NCBI RefSeq assembly: GCF_900114705.1
Contig: NZ_FOTW01000010.1
Span: 186,001-250,000, forward strand
Origin: Rugamonas rubra
GTDB taxonomy: Bacteria > Pseudomonadota > Gammaproteobacteria > Burkholderiales > Burkholderiaceae_D
Length of the DNA: 64,000 nt
Direction: 5' to 3'
This document shows positions 10,701-21,885 of the stretch, piece after piece. Below the pieces are notes generated by a model. That model was not told the DNA's origin and did not search any database. It was given only the letters and a program-made list of their open reading frames with translations. The translations under genes were made by a program, and so were the position numbers. The number at the start of each line of letters is the position of its first letter. The first letter of the stretch is position 1.

Positions 10701-11939
10701 GTCGGCCAGGCTGGCCAGGGTTTGCAGGTCGAGCACGCTGGCGCTCAGCTCGGTGCGGGCCGGCTTGCTCGGGCTGGCGGCGATGTAGCGCTCGCTCAGC
10801 GTGGTCGGCGCCATGGTCACGCCGTCGCGCGTGCTCAGCGAGAAGCCGGCCAGGCTGACGCTGTGGCCGCGCGCGCCGAAGGTCGGCTTGCCGCTGGGCT
10901 GGCCGCCGCTGGGCGCCGGCGCGATCTCCTCCTTGGCCGAGACGCGGCCCTGCACCCGCAACAGGTCGAGCGGCGGCACGTCGGCGCCGAGCACGGCGGA
11001 GAGGTCGGCCAGGCCGACGTCGGCGGTGAAGCCGGCCAGGCGGGCGTGGTCGAGCTTGACCCAGGCGCGCAGCGAGCCACGGCCGGAGCGCAGCTCGAAG
11101 GGATAGTCGAAATAGGTTTTCCAGGCCGCCAGGTCGGCGTCGCGCAGGTCGGTGTACAGCTCGCCCTTCCACAGCGCCACGTCGGACAGGCGCTTGGCGA
11201 AGGCCGGGTGGACGAAGTCGGCGCGCAGGTCGAGCGGCGCGGACAGCGCGGCCGGCGGCGTCGCCTGCAGGGCGAACTGGTGGCGCCGCCACTGGTTGCG
11301 CAGCACCAGGCGCAGGTTCCGCAGGGCCAGCGGCGCGGCGCCGCGCTGCAGGTCGGTCCAGTCCAGGCGGCCCTCGCGCACCACGATCTCGCGCTGCGAC
11401 AACAGCCAGTCGAGGCCCTTGCCGTCGCCCGGCTTGGCCGGGTCGAAATACACGCCGGCGGCGTACAGCTTGCCGTCGGCCTCGCGCCGCACGTCGAGCT
11501 GGGGGCGGATCAGTTCGAGCGAGTCGAAGCGCACGTCGGCCGCCAGCACGCTCCACCAGGACAGGGTGGCCGACACGCTCGGCAGGCTCAGCACCTGCTT
11601 GCCGTGGCCGTCGCGCAGCACCACGTCGCCGAGGAAGAGGTTGGGCCGCAGCCCGGTCCAGGAGGCGTAGACGCGGGCGATGCTGACCGGGTTGCCGACG
11701 GCGCGGCTGGCCAGCCGCTCGATGTCGCCCTTGTAGTGGTCGATGTTCGGCAGCACGGCGTAGCGCAGGCCGAGGAACAGCAGGGCGAAGAGGAAATACA
11801 ACAGCAGCACCAGCTTGACGCTGAAGCCGAGCACATGGTGGGTGGCCAGGTTGCACACCCGATAGGCGGCACGCAGCCGGTGCCAGCGCTGGGCCAATGG
11901 TCCCTCGTCTGTCACGCTGGTCGGTTCCGGTTTTTGCAT
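7764..11939 (-). CDS. yhdP: YhdP family protein (AsmA-like envelope phospholipid transport protein)
   Basis: A 1391-residue protein with one N-terminal membrane helix (about residues 36-60, VKLVLLLYFLFALLFLG) and a very long periplasmic part with repeated AsmA/DUF3971-type beta-rich segments. An AsmA-like C-terminal domain holds FAGTLRNGKGKLSGDIAW and the end region LGTAPLVYALAVNPVIGIG. YhdP, TamB and YdbH in E. coli are bridge-like proteins that move phospholipid to the outer membrane. This protein is a little longer than E. coli YhdP (1266 aa). It heads the yhdP-nit-tldD group and is divergent from glnE. Confidence 0.94.
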   Translation of the reverse strand: MQKPEPTSVTDEGPLAQRWHRLRAAYRVCNLATHHVLGFSVKLVLLLYFLFALLFLGLRYAVLPNIDHYKGDIERLASRAVGNPVSIARVYASWTGLRPNLFLGDVVLRDGHGKQVLSLPSVSATLSWWSVLAADVRFDSLELIRPQLDVRREADGKLYAAGVYFDPAKPGDGKGLDWLLSQREIVVREGRLDWTDLQRGAAPLALRNLRLVLRNQWRRHQFALQATPPAALSAPLDLRADFVHPAFAKRLSDVALWKGELYTDLRDADLAAWKTYFDYPFELRSGRGSLRAWVKLDHARLAGFTADVGLADLSAVLGADVPPLDLLRVQGRVSAKEEIAPAPSGGQPSGKPTFGARGHSVSLAGFSLSTRDGVTMAPTTLSERYIAASPSKPARTELSASVLDLQTLASLADKLPLAEHQRSMLAEFAPRGRLLDVAAEWTGAWPALQSYRVKGRLDGLGLKPLAARAPQAKTAGAPAVAGIPAVPGFDNLSGNIDANDRGGSLNLDSRQLVLRLPAYFSEADMPFDKLALKARWSFEGKDQLLLQLDALDFVQQGLSGSLSGSHRLPLDGKGAGVADFSGKLNGFELNKIDRYLPLQTPHDLRHWLSGALEGGVAQDVALRLRGDLAHFPFHGDTPAERARGEFRVAGRLENGKLNYAPGQFAKDGKAPLWPQAEHIKGSFVFERTRMEIRGDSASTGGVALSGVKAVIPDLNVHDMVLDIDGSAAGPMQEFLKYVVASPVLEWISHFTDETLASGNAKLGLKLHLPLTHLIDAKVQGTLQLAGNDIVLFNDLPPVLASQGKIEFNEHGVNLNALSGYFLGGPVAISGGSQRDNSIAVKLAGSISADGFRKNYPSPMMQRLAGHFSGATRYSGLVTAREHQVTVAVDSTLAGLGVDLPAPLRKAAAEPLPLRFVLSGGAANEAGLMRDEIRVALGNNMSARYQRQRQGKAAWRLTRGGIGVNTPAPEPDSGMAMSLSLRTLNLDNWLDFGAEVAGKPEPAKAGAAEAVDIGQYVIPDSIAARAGELVVGERKLENVVLGATHQKGAWQANIDANQASGYLTWNESPNGVGLGKVTARLSSLIIPESAADDVKELLDGKSAAATIPALDIVAERFELFNKPLGRLELQANNALNNVPNSSARDWRVSKLSLSNADGELKGTGKWLSRDGVQNSSLNFTLDINDAGKLLDRFGFAGTLRNGKGKLSGDIAWKGLPYSFDIPSLSGQISMNVEKGQFLKQDPGAAKLLGVLSLQALPRLLKLDFHDVFSEGLAFDGITANAAIARGIVKTDNLKMHGVAATVLMDGTADIANETTNLHVVVIPQVNLGTAPLVYALAVNPVIGIGSFLAQLFLSAPVMKALTYQMQITGPWKAPVVTKLEGGKLESAPKGAD

Positions 11940-12121
11940 CGATAAGCTAATAAATCAGGCCCGGCGTAAAATTAATCGCTAAAATCCTCATAGCGCACTT
12001 GCATCCAAGCAATGGCCTCAGGCTGTGGTCCTGCCAGGGTGCAAGCGTTTTCTGCCTGCGCGGCAATTTTACCGCATACCCGGCGCAATCCCGTGCCCGC
12101 TATGTGTTCTTTCCGGATTCC

Positions 12122-14869
12122 ATGAGCCCTATTTCGCCCACTTCCCTGACCTCCGCCTCCCGTTTCTACCAACGCTGGCTGGCCGCCGCGCCCGAGCGCG
12201 CCGCCAAGTCCGACGAATTGGCGCAATTATCGCTTGCCCAGCTCAATTTTGCCGACTATTTGGCGAAAGAGGCCGAGGGCGGCCTGCCGCTGGGGCGGGC
12301 CATGCGCCGGCTGCGCAACCTGCTGGTGTGCGGCCTGATCCGCCGCGACCTGGAGGGCCGCGCCGACCTGGCCGAGGTGGTCACCACCATGACCCGCTTC
12401 GCCGACTTCGCCATCCAGACCCACCTGGCCGAGCTCGAACTGGAGATGACGGCGGCCCACGGCGCGCCGATCGGCCACGAGTCGGGCCGGCCGCAGCAGC
12501 TGATCGTGCTGGGCATGGGCAAACAGGGCGGCGGCGAGCTCAACGTGTCGTCCGACATCGACCTGATCTTCGTCTACCCGGAGGACGGCGACACGGCCGC
12601 CGGGCCGGGCCAGCGCGCCCTGTCGAACCACGAGTATTTCGTCCGCCTGGGCAAGAAGCTGATCGCCGCGCTGGCCGAGATCACCGAGGACGGCTTCACC
12701 TTCCGCGTCGACATGGCGCTGCGGCCGAACGGCGCCTCCGGCCCGCTGGCGGCCAGTTTGAACATGGTCGAGCAATACCTGATCGTCCAGGGCCGCGAGT
12801 GGGAGCGCTACGCCTGGGTCAAGGCGCGCGCCGTCAGCGGCGCCGCCGAGGACATCGCCGCGCTCGACGCCATCGTGCGCCCCTTCGTGTTCCGCCGCTA
12901 CCTGGACTTCGGCGTGATCGACGCCATCCGCAACATGCACGCGCAGATCCGCGCCGAGGTCAACCGGCAGGAGCGGCTGCACCCGGACCGCAGCAACAAC
13001 GTCAAGCTGGGCCGCGGCGGCATCCGCGAGATCGAGTTCCTGGCCCAGGTGTTCCAGCTCATCCGTGGCGGCCGCGACGCCGAGCTGCGCGACCGCTCGA
13101 CCCGCGCCACCCTGCGCACCATCGCCGACAAGTCCCTGCTCAGCCACGCCATCGTGCTGCAACTGCTGGCTTCCTACACCTTTCTGCGCAACCTGGAGCA
13201 CCGCCTGCAATACCTCGACGACGCCCAGACGCACACCCTGCCGGCCAGCGAGGACGACCGACTGCTGGTGGCGCGCATGATGGGCCTGGCCGACACCGCC
13301 ACCCTGCTGGCCCAGCTCGAGGCGCACCGCGCCTTCGTCGCCGGCCAGTTCGACGAGATGTTCGCCGACAAGAGCGGCGCCGCCGACGGCGACCTCGACC
13401 CCGGCTCGAGCAACGACTGCGCCGACCCCGACAACCACGAGGCGATCGAGGCGCGCTTCGCCAGCCTCGGCTTCGCCGACCCGGCCGGCGCCGCCAAACG
13501 GCTGATCGCCACCTGGCAGGCGCCGCGCCTGCAGAGCCTGCCCGAGGCCAGCCGCAACCGCCTGGTCGCCCTGGTCAACACGGCGCTGCCGCTGATCGCC
13601 CGCTGCAGCGCCGAGTCGAGCGGCGCCAGCGCCCAGGCCACGCTGGGCCGCCTGCTCGACTTTTTCGAGGCGATCGCCCGCCGCTCGGCGTATTTGTCGC
13701 TGCTCACCGAGTACCCGCACACCCTGGAGCGGGTGATCCGCATGATGTGCGCCAGCGGCTGGGCCGCCACCTTCCTCAGCCAGCACCCGATCCTGCTCGA
13801 CGAGCTGCTCGACGAGCGCGTGCGCAACGCCGTGTTCGACCAGCCGGCGCTGGCCGCCGACCTCGAGCGCCAGCTGGCCGGCGCCGCCGGCGACACCGAG
13901 CGGCAGATGGACATCCTGCGCGAGGTCCACCACGCCCAGTTGTTCCACCTGCTGGCGCAGGACCTGGCCGGCGACCTGACGGTGGAGAAGCTGGCCGACC
14001 ACCTGTCGGCGCTGGCCGACAGCATCGTCGCCGCCACCGTGCAGGCGGTCTGGCGCACGGTGGCGACGCGCCACCGCGAGGTGCCGCGCTTCGCCGTGAT
14101 CGCCTACGGCAAGCTGGGCGGCAAGGAGCTGGGCTACGTCTCCGACCTCGACGTGATCTTCCTGTTCGACGACGACGACCAGGACGCGCCCGGCCAGTAC
14201 GCCAAGCTGGCGCAGCGCTTCATCACCTGGATGACCTCGCACACCTCGGCCGGCATCCTGTTCGACATCGACACCGCGCTGCGCCCCGACGGCGCCAGCG
14301 GCATGCTGGTCTCCAGCGTGGCCGCCTTCGAGCGCTACCAGAACGACGCCGCCTGGATCTGGGAACACCAGGCGCTGACCCGGGCCCGCTTCTGCGCCGG
14401 CGACGCCGCCATCGGCGAGCGCTTCGAGCAGATCCGCGAACAGGTGCTGCGCAAGCCGCGGCCGCTGGACGGCGAACTCAAGCGCGAGGTGGCGGCCATG
14501 CGGCACAAGATGGTCCAGGCCAAGGCCCACCGCTCCGAGCTGTTCGACCTCAAGCAGGACGCCGGCGGGATGATCGACATCGAGTTCATCGTCCAGTACC
14601 TGGTGCTGCAATATGCCGCCAACTACCCGCAACTGACGGCCAACTACGGCAATATCGCCCTGCTGCGGATGTGCGGCGAGCTCGGCCTGATCGACCCGGC
14701 GCTGGCCGCCGGGGTCGGCGACGCCTACCGCCAGCTGCGCCGCCTGCAACACCAGCTGCGCCTGCAGGGGCAGGACCTGGCGCGGGTCGATCCGGCGCTG
14801 GTGGCGAGCCACGCGGCCCAGGTGCGCCGGCTGTGGTTGAGTATCTTTGAACAAGATGTTGCCACTTAA
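12122..14869 (+). CDS. glnE: Bifunctional glutamine synthetase adenylyltransferase / deadenylase
   Basis: A 915-residue enzyme with two nucleotidyltransferase halves. The N-terminal half has GMGKQGGGELNVSSDIDLIFVYP (deadenylylase site, about residues 130-152) and the C-terminal half has AYGKLGGKELGYVSDLDVIFLFDDDD (adenylylase site). Each half carries the metal-binding DxD. GlnE adenylylates the conserved Tyr of glutamine synthetase under control of PII. The target GlnA is encoded at 37143-38558 and keeps the Tyr. I chose ATG 12122 (MSPISPTS) because the 41 codons before it look like untranslated sequence; the length is then near E. coli (946). It is divergent from yhdP. Confidence 0.95.
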   Translation: MSPISPTSLTSASRFYQRWLAAAPERAAKSDELAQLSLAQLNFADYLAKEAEGGLPLGRAMRRLRNLLVCGLIRRDLEGRADLAEVVTTMTRFADFAIQTHLAELELEMTAAHGAPIGHESGRPQQLIVLGMGKQGGGELNVSSDIDLIFVYPEDGDTAAGPGQRALSNHEYFVRLGKKLIAALAEITEDGFTFRVDMALRPNGASGPLAASLNMVEQYLIVQGREWERYAWVKARAVSGAAEDIAALDAIVRPFVFRRYLDFGVIDAIRNMHAQIRAEVNRQERLHPDRSNNVKLGRGGIREIEFLAQVFQLIRGGRDAELRDRSTRATLRTIADKSLLSHAIVLQLLASYTFLRNLEHRLQYLDDAQTHTLPASEDDRLLVARMMGLADTATLLAQLEAHRAFVAGQFDEMFADKSGAADGDLDPGSSNDCADPDNHEAIEARFASLGFADPAGAAKRLIATWQAPRLQSLPEASRNRLVALVNTALPLIARCSAESSGASAQATLGRLLDFFEAIARRSAYLSLLTEYPHTLERVIRMMCASGWAATFLSQHPILLDELLDERVRNAVFDQPALAADLERQLAGAAGDTERQMDILREVHHAQLFHLLAQDLAGDLTVEKLADHLSALADSIVAATVQAVWRTVATRHREVPRFAVIAYGKLGGKELGYVSDLDVIFLFDDDDQDAPGQYAKLAQRFITWMTSHTSAGILFDIDTALRPDGASGMLVSSVAAFERYQNDAAWIWEHQALTRARFCAGDAAIGERFEQIREQVLRKPRPLDGELKREVAAMRHKMVQAKAHRSELFDLKQDAGGMIDIEFIVQYLVLQYAANYPQLTANYGNIALLRMCGELGLIDPALAAGVGDAYRQLRRLQHQLRLQGQDLARVDPALVASHAAQVRRLWLSIFEQDVAT

Positions 14870-14978
14870 CAACAGTGGAAAGAAGTCAATGCGAGTAATA
14901 TTTGCCGTGGGGCAAAGAAGCGCGTCGCGCCGGCCCGCCACCACACCCACACCATCGATATTTTGCCAGGAGACGGAC

Positions 14979-15440
14979 ATGAAAGCAGTACTCGGCGCGC
15001 TCGCCCTCAGCCTCAGTATGTTCACCCTGCCGCTGGCGGCCTCGGCCGCCGACAAGGGTTCGGCCGACGAGGCCGTCGCCATGGTCAAGAAGGCCGCCGC
15101 CCTGATCAAGTCGGACGGCAAGGACAAGGCCTTCGCCGCCTTCTCCGACACCGGCAACAGCACCTTCCACGACCGCGACCTGTACATCTACGTCTACGAC
15201 CTGAACGGTGTCGCCCTGGCCCACGGCAACAATCCCAAGATGGTCGGCAAGCCGCTGATCGGCCTCAAGGACAACGAGGGCAAGGCGATGATCAAGGAGA
15301 TGGTCGACCTGGCCAAGAGCAAGGGCAAGGGCTGGGTCGAGTTCAAATGGCCGAACCCGGTGACCAAGGCGGTCGAGGCCAAGGCCGGCTATGTCGAGAA
15401 GGTCGACGACATGATGGTCGGCTCGGGCATCTACAAGTAA
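14979..15440 (+). CDS. Secreted cache-domain protein
   Basis: A 153-residue protein with a signal peptide (MKAVLGALALSLSMFTLPLAASA, cleavage after about residue 23). The single cache-type sensory fold follows: VAMVKKAAALIKSDGKDKAFAAF, DLYIYVYDLNGVALAHG, VGKPLIGLKDNEGK and GYVEKVDDMMVGSGIYK. Such domains bind small ligands outside the cytoplasmic membrane, usually as part of chemoreceptors or kinases. Here there is no membrane helix or signalling domain, so it is a free periplasmic sensor-like protein of unknown partner. The start has a strong ribosome site (CCAGGAGACGGAC). It follows glnE by 109 nt and probably has its own promoter. Confidence 0.88.
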   Translation: MKAVLGALALSLSMFTLPLAASAADKGSADEAVAMVKKAAALIKSDGKDKAFAAFSDTGNSTFHDRDLYIYVYDLNGVALAHGNNPKMVGKPLIGLKDNEGKAMIKEMVDLAKSKGKGWVEFKWPNPVTKAVEAKAGYVEKVDDMMVGSGIYK

Positions 15441-15509
15441 TCCCATGCGCTCCGCCGCCCGGCGGCGGCGCGCCCCGGCGCGCCGCCATGTGTGGTCGAT
15501 GTGTGTACA

Positions 15510-15524
15510 ATGATCATTCCATGA
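15510..15524 (-). promoter_or_regulatory. 15 bp operator-like motif upstream of the ribbon-helix-helix gene
   Basis: On the minus strand this reads TCATGGAATGATCAT, three ATGA/TCAT half-sites. It lies 23 nt upstream of the small regulator gene and matches 13 of 15 positions of the motif at 17550-17564 in the opposite orientation. Ribbon-helix-helix repressors bind arrays of short half-sites of this kind, so autoregulation is inferred. Confidence 0.55.
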
Positions 15525-15546
15525 CCATTGCACAGTAGAGTCCACG

Positions 15547-15726
15547 ATGGAATCCAAAACGGCCAGGCTGACCATCCTGATCGATCCGGCCAAGAAGCAG
15601 GCCTTCGAAGAGCTGTGCGCGCTGCAGGACCAGACCGCCTCCCAGGTGCTGCGCCAGCTGATCCGCGACTACCTGGAGAAACACCAGGTCGACTACCCCA
15701 CCAAGGCCAGGCTGCCGCCCAAGTAA
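15547..15726 (+). CDS. Ribbon-helix-helix (Arc/CopG-like) DNA-binding protein, 59 aa
   Basis: A 59-residue ORF from ATG 15547 to TAA 15724-15726. The N-terminus ARLTILIDPAKKQAFEEL gives the short DNA-contacting beta strand (TARLTILID) and helix A. TASQVLRQLIRDYLEKH gives the second helix, the standard two-helix ribbon-helix-helix layout. Such proteins act as dimeric repressors, either stand-alone or as antitoxins; no toxin gene is adjacent. The gene is convergent with sulP, 25 nt apart at the 3' ends. A motif of ATGA half-sites lies just upstream and again in the sulP/YoaK intergenic region, suggesting autoregulation and control of those transporters. Confidence 0.82.
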   Translation: MESKTARLTILIDPAKKQAFEELCALQDQTASQVLRQLIRDYLEKHQVDYPTKARLPPK

Positions 15727-15751
15727 GAACGCCGCCCTGCGGCGCGCCGGT

Positions 15752-17389
15752 TCAGGCCGCGCCGGCCGCCAGCGCCTGGCCGAAATCGTCGGCATAGTTG
15801 CCACCGCCCAACTGTTCGATCAGCCCGGCCCGCGCCAGCTTGCCCTTCACCCTGTCGTTGGCCTCGCACAACATCACGCGCACGCCGCGCTTCTGCCATT
15901 TCCCGATCACCTCCTGCAGCGTCTGCAAGCCCGTCATGTCCATGAAGGGCACCCGGCCCAGCCGCAACAACAGGATGCGCGGATCGGTGTGCGACTGTGC
16001 CAGCGCGCGCTCGAAGTTCTCCACCGCGCCGAAGAAGAAGGGGCCGTCGATGGCGTACACCAGCATACCGGCCGGCAACTCGCGCAGGCCGTGGCGGGCC
16101 AGCTCCGGCCCCAGCCGCTGCTCGTTCATCTGCTGCACCTCGACCGAGGCGGCCATGCGGCGCAGGAAGTGCAGCGTCGCCAGGATCACGCCGATGTTGA
16201 CCGCGACCACCAGGTCGGCGAACACGGTCAGCACGAAGGTGGTCAGCAGGATCGCCACGTCGGCGCGCGGGGCGCGGCGCACCATGCGGGCAAAATGGCC
16301 GAGCTCGCTCATATTGTAGGCGACCACGAACAGGATGGCGGCCAGCGCGGCCAGCGGCACGTGGGCCGCCAACGGCGCCAGGAACAACACGATCAACAGC
16401 AGGGTGGCGGCGTGGGCCATGCCGGCCAGCGGGCTGGTGCCGCCGTTGCGCACATTGGTGGCGGTGCGGGCGATGGCGCCGGTGGCGGCGAAACCGCCGA
16501 ACAGCGGCGCCACCATATTGGCCAGGCCCTGGCCGACCAGCTCCTGGTTGGAGTCGTGGCGGGTGCCGGCCATGCCGTCGGCCACCACCGCCGACAGCAG
16601 CGACTCGATGGCGCCCAACATGGCGATGGTGAAGGCCGGCCCGATCAACTCGAGCACGCGCGACAGGCTGAGCGCCGGCAAGGAAAAGCTCGGCAGCGCG
16701 CGCGGGATGCCGCCGAAGGCGCTGCCGATGGTGGCCACGCCGTCGAACTGGAACACCGCCTGCAGCACCGTGGCGCCGACCAGCGCCACCAGCGGGCCGG
16801 GCACGCGGCGCAGCGGCGCGATTTTGTTGGAAAACAACACCAGCAGCACGCTCAGCACGCCGAGCGCGCTGGTCGTGCCGTGCAGCGCCGGCAGGGCCTG
16901 CAGCGCGCCCCACAGCTTGTCGTGGAAATGCAGGCCGGCGACGGCCGGCAGGCCGAAGAAATACTGCCACTGGCCGACCCAGATGATGACGCCGATGCCG
17001 GCGGTGAAGCCGACCACGACCGGTGCCGGGATGAACTTGATGACGCCGCCCATCTTGGCCAGCCCCATCAGCAACAGCATCAGGCCGGCCATGAAGGTGG
17101 CGATCTGCAGGCCGTCGATGCCGTAGCGCGCCGTGATGACGGCCAGGATGGCGACGAAGGCGCCGGTCGGCCCGGCGATCTGGGTGCGGCTGCCGCCCAG
17201 CAGCGAGACCAGGAAGCCGGCGATGATCGCCGTGTACAGGCCCTGCTCGGGCCGCGCGCCGGAGGCGATGGCGAAGGCCATCGCCAGCGGCAGCGCCACC
17301 ACGCCGACCACGGCGCCGGCCACGATGTTGGGTAGAATGTTCTTGCGGGTGAACAGGCCGGCCCGCCCCGCCTCCAAGACATTGATCAT
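15752..17389 (-). CDS. SulP family inorganic anion transporter
   Basis: A 545-residue inner-membrane protein with about 12-14 hydrophobic segments followed by a cytoplasmic STAS domain (about residues 430-540, AIDGPFFFGAVENFERAL, ILLLRLGRVPFMDMTGLQTLQEV). The transport core shows IAGPTGAFVAILA, family-typical for SulP (sulfate, bicarbonate or dicarboxylate uptake). Substrate cannot be decided. Start MINVLEAGRAGLF at 17389 was preferred because the 52 upstream codons in frame are unlike the family. The gene is divergent from the YoaK gene, with the ATGATCAT operator-like motif between them. Confidence 0.92.
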   Translation of the reverse strand: MINVLEAGRAGLFTRKNILPNIVAGAVVGVVALPLAMAFAIASGARPEQGLYTAIIAGFLVSLLGGSRTQIAGPTGAFVAILAVITARYGIDGLQIATFMAGLMLLLMGLAKMGGVIKFIPAPVVVGFTAGIGVIIWVGQWQYFFGLPAVAGLHFHDKLWGALQALPALHGTTSALGVLSVLLVLFSNKIAPLRRVPGPLVALVGATVLQAVFQFDGVATIGSAFGGIPRALPSFSLPALSLSRVLELIGPAFTIAMLGAIESLLSAVVADGMAGTRHDSNQELVGQGLANMVAPLFGGFAATGAIARTATNVRNGGTSPLAGMAHAATLLLIVLFLAPLAAHVPLAALAAILFVVAYNMSELGHFARMVRRAPRADVAILLTTFVLTVFADLVVAVNIGVILATLHFLRRMAASVEVQQMNEQRLGPELARHGLRELPAGMLVYAIDGPFFFGAVENFERALAQSHTDPRILLLRLGRVPFMDMTGLQTLQEVIGKWQKRGVRVMLCEANDRVKGKLARAGLIEQLGGGNYADDFGQALAAGAA

Positions 17390-17549
17390 AGAAACCTTGC
17401 TTGCGCGTATGCTTGCTATGACTGTACACCCGATTGCGGCCAAGCCGCTATCGCCGATGACGCGCCGCCGCCGTCCACTGTGGCGTTTACCAACGGTCCC
17501 GGGGGACGGGAACACTACGTTCAAGCGGGAACTGATTATAATCACATTA

Positions 17550-17564
17550 TCATGCGATGATCAT
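17550..17564 (+). promoter_or_regulatory. Second copy of the 15 bp operator-like motif (sulP / YoaK intergenic region)
   Basis: TCATGCGATGATCAT, 13 of 15 identical to the motif before the ribbon-helix-helix gene (15510-15524, minus strand). It sits in the 234 bp gap between the divergent sulP and YoaK-family genes, near likely promoter DNA (GATTATAATCACATTA just upstream). Confidence 0.5.
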
Positions 17565-17623
17565 CCGTCGCTGGCCGCGCAGTTCAACCCGAAGCCGCAA
17601 CCCGGCCGCCTGGAGGCCGCAAT

Positions 17624-18385
17624 ATGCCCCTGCAATACATTTCCGGCCTGAGCAGCCGGCGCCGCAACCGCCAGTCCGACCTGCACCTGGGCTGCCTGCT
17701 GGCCTTCGTCGCCGGCGCCGTCAACGCCGGCGGCTTCCTGGCGATCGGCCAATACACCTCGCACATGACCGGCATCGTCTCCAGCATGGCCGACGAGTTG
17801 GCGCTCGGCCACTTCAGCCTGGCCCTGGCCGCGCTGGCCGCCTGGCTGGCCTTTCTGGCCGGCGCCGCCAGCACCGCGCTGATGATCAACTGGGCCAGAC
17901 GCAAGCGCCTGCGCAGCGAGTACGCCCTCAGCCTGATGGTCGAGGCCAGCCTGCTACTGGCCTTCGGCGTCGCCGGCACCTATTTGTCCGAACTCGGCGA
18001 TATTCTCGCGCCGGTCACGGTTTTATTGTTGTGCTTTATTATGGGCCTGCAAAACGCGATTATCACCAAGGCCTCTGGCGCCACCATCCGCACCACCCAT
18101 GTCACCGGCTTATCCACCGACATGGGAATAGAATTGGGCAAGCTTTTTTATTATAACCATCTGCAACTGCCTGAATTGCAGGTGCGCGCCAATCGAATCA
18201 AATTGCGGGTCCACACCTTGTTGATCGGTTTCTTTTTTATCGGCGGCGTCAGCGGCGCGCTGGGTTTTAAGCACGTCGGTTTCTCCGCCACGATATTCCC
18301 CGCCGCCTTGTTGGCCGTGATGGCCGTCGGCCCCATCCTGCACGACCTGCGCCTGCGCTGGCGGCTGAAACGCCAGCACTCCTGA
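17624..18385 (+). CDS. YoaK family (DUF1275) membrane protein
   Basis: A 253-residue inner-membrane protein with about six hydrophobic helices. DUF1275 landmarks are GCLLAFVAGAVNAGGFLAIGQYTSHMTG near the N-terminus and MGLQNAIITKASGATIRTTHVTGLSTDMG in the middle, two related half-repeats. The function of the family is not known; a transporter role is usually assumed. The start is supported by CTGGAGG 8 nt before ATG 17624. Divergent from sulP. Confidence 0.9.
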   Translation: MPLQYISGLSSRRRNRQSDLHLGCLLAFVAGAVNAGGFLAIGQYTSHMTGIVSSMADELALGHFSLALAALAAWLAFLAGAASTALMINWARRKRLRSEYALSLMVEASLLLAFGVAGTYLSELGDILAPVTVLLLCFIMGLQNAIITKASGATIRTTHVTGLSTDMGIELGKLFYYNHLQLPELQVRANRIKLRVHTLLIGFFFIGGVSGALGFKHVGFSATIFPAALLAVMAVGPILHDLRLRWRLKRQHS

Positions 18386-18758
18386 CGCCCGCCGCACCCA
18401 CCCCGATCCTCCCGACACGCCCGGGCAAACCGCGGCGCCGCGCGAACACGGTCTTGCCAAGCCAACTGTTGGCATGAATATACAAGATTATGGCACGACA
18501 AGCGGCACGCGCCGGCGCGCCGCCACGGCCGCGCGGGCGCGGGCGCGGAATGGTCTGACGCCGACAGGCCGACGAAACACTAGCTCCCCGCCATAACACA
18601 TTCCAGAAAAAATGTTATTACTAAAAATTTACTGTTGCGTTTTTGAAAATGTTGGAAATCGACGTTTACTTGCAAACCGGATATCGGTAAAGTTCTTCGG
18701 TTAAAATATTTTTTAACAATAAAAGAAGATGTTCGACATACCCACGAGGAGTCAGGAA
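18386..18758. other. Intergenic region before the third TonB receptor
   Basis: No gene seen. The left half is GC-rich with a short inverted repeat GCCAA-CTG-TTGGC (18461-18473). From about 18600 the sequence becomes strongly AT-rich (TTAAAATATTTTTTAACAATAAAAG), as expected for the receptor promoter and leader, but I could not fix a confident -35/-10 pair. Confidence 0.6.
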
Positions 18759-21722
<2,964 letters not shown>

Positions 21723-21766
21723 TATCGCGGCGCGACCCTGCGGGCGGCATGGCGCCGCCCGCCACA

Positions 21767-21798
21767 AAAGCGGCGGGCTCGTCCCGCCGCTTTTTTTC
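21767..21798 (+). terminator. Terminator of the TonB receptor gene
   Basis: AAAAGCGGCGGG (21767-21778) pairs with CCCGCCGCTTTT (21784-21795) and is followed by T. Confidence 0.9.
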
Positions 21799-21820
21799 GT
21801 CCCGAGATTTGCCCGGGCGA

Positions 21821-21859
21821 AAAAAAACCCCGCCGGCGCGCTGCCGGCGGGGTTTTTTT
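21821..21859 (-). terminator. Terminator after gap
   Basis: A 16 bp stem AAAAAAACCCCGCCGG / CCGGCGGGGTTTTTTT around a 7 nt loop, 27 nt past the gap stop on the minus strand. Either strand ends in seven T, so it may act in both directions. Confidence 0.9.
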
Positions 21860-21885
21860 CGACGCCCCCGGTGGGGGCGGCGCAA

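Noticed and set aside
7989..11945. Antisense open frame of 1318 codons opposite yhdP
   Set aside because: It mirrors yhdP exactly, is made of Val/Ala/Gly/Arg/His/Gln-rich sequence without domains, and arises from the GC-rich third positions of the real gene.
11999..12121. 41-codon upstream extension of glnE
   Set aside because: The extra N-terminus is unlike GlnE proteins and contains likely promoter DNA; ATG 12122 gives the normal protein.
12227..15187. Antisense frame of 986 codons opposite glnE
   Set aside because: Low-complexity translation with no motif; glnE on the plus strand is unmistakable.
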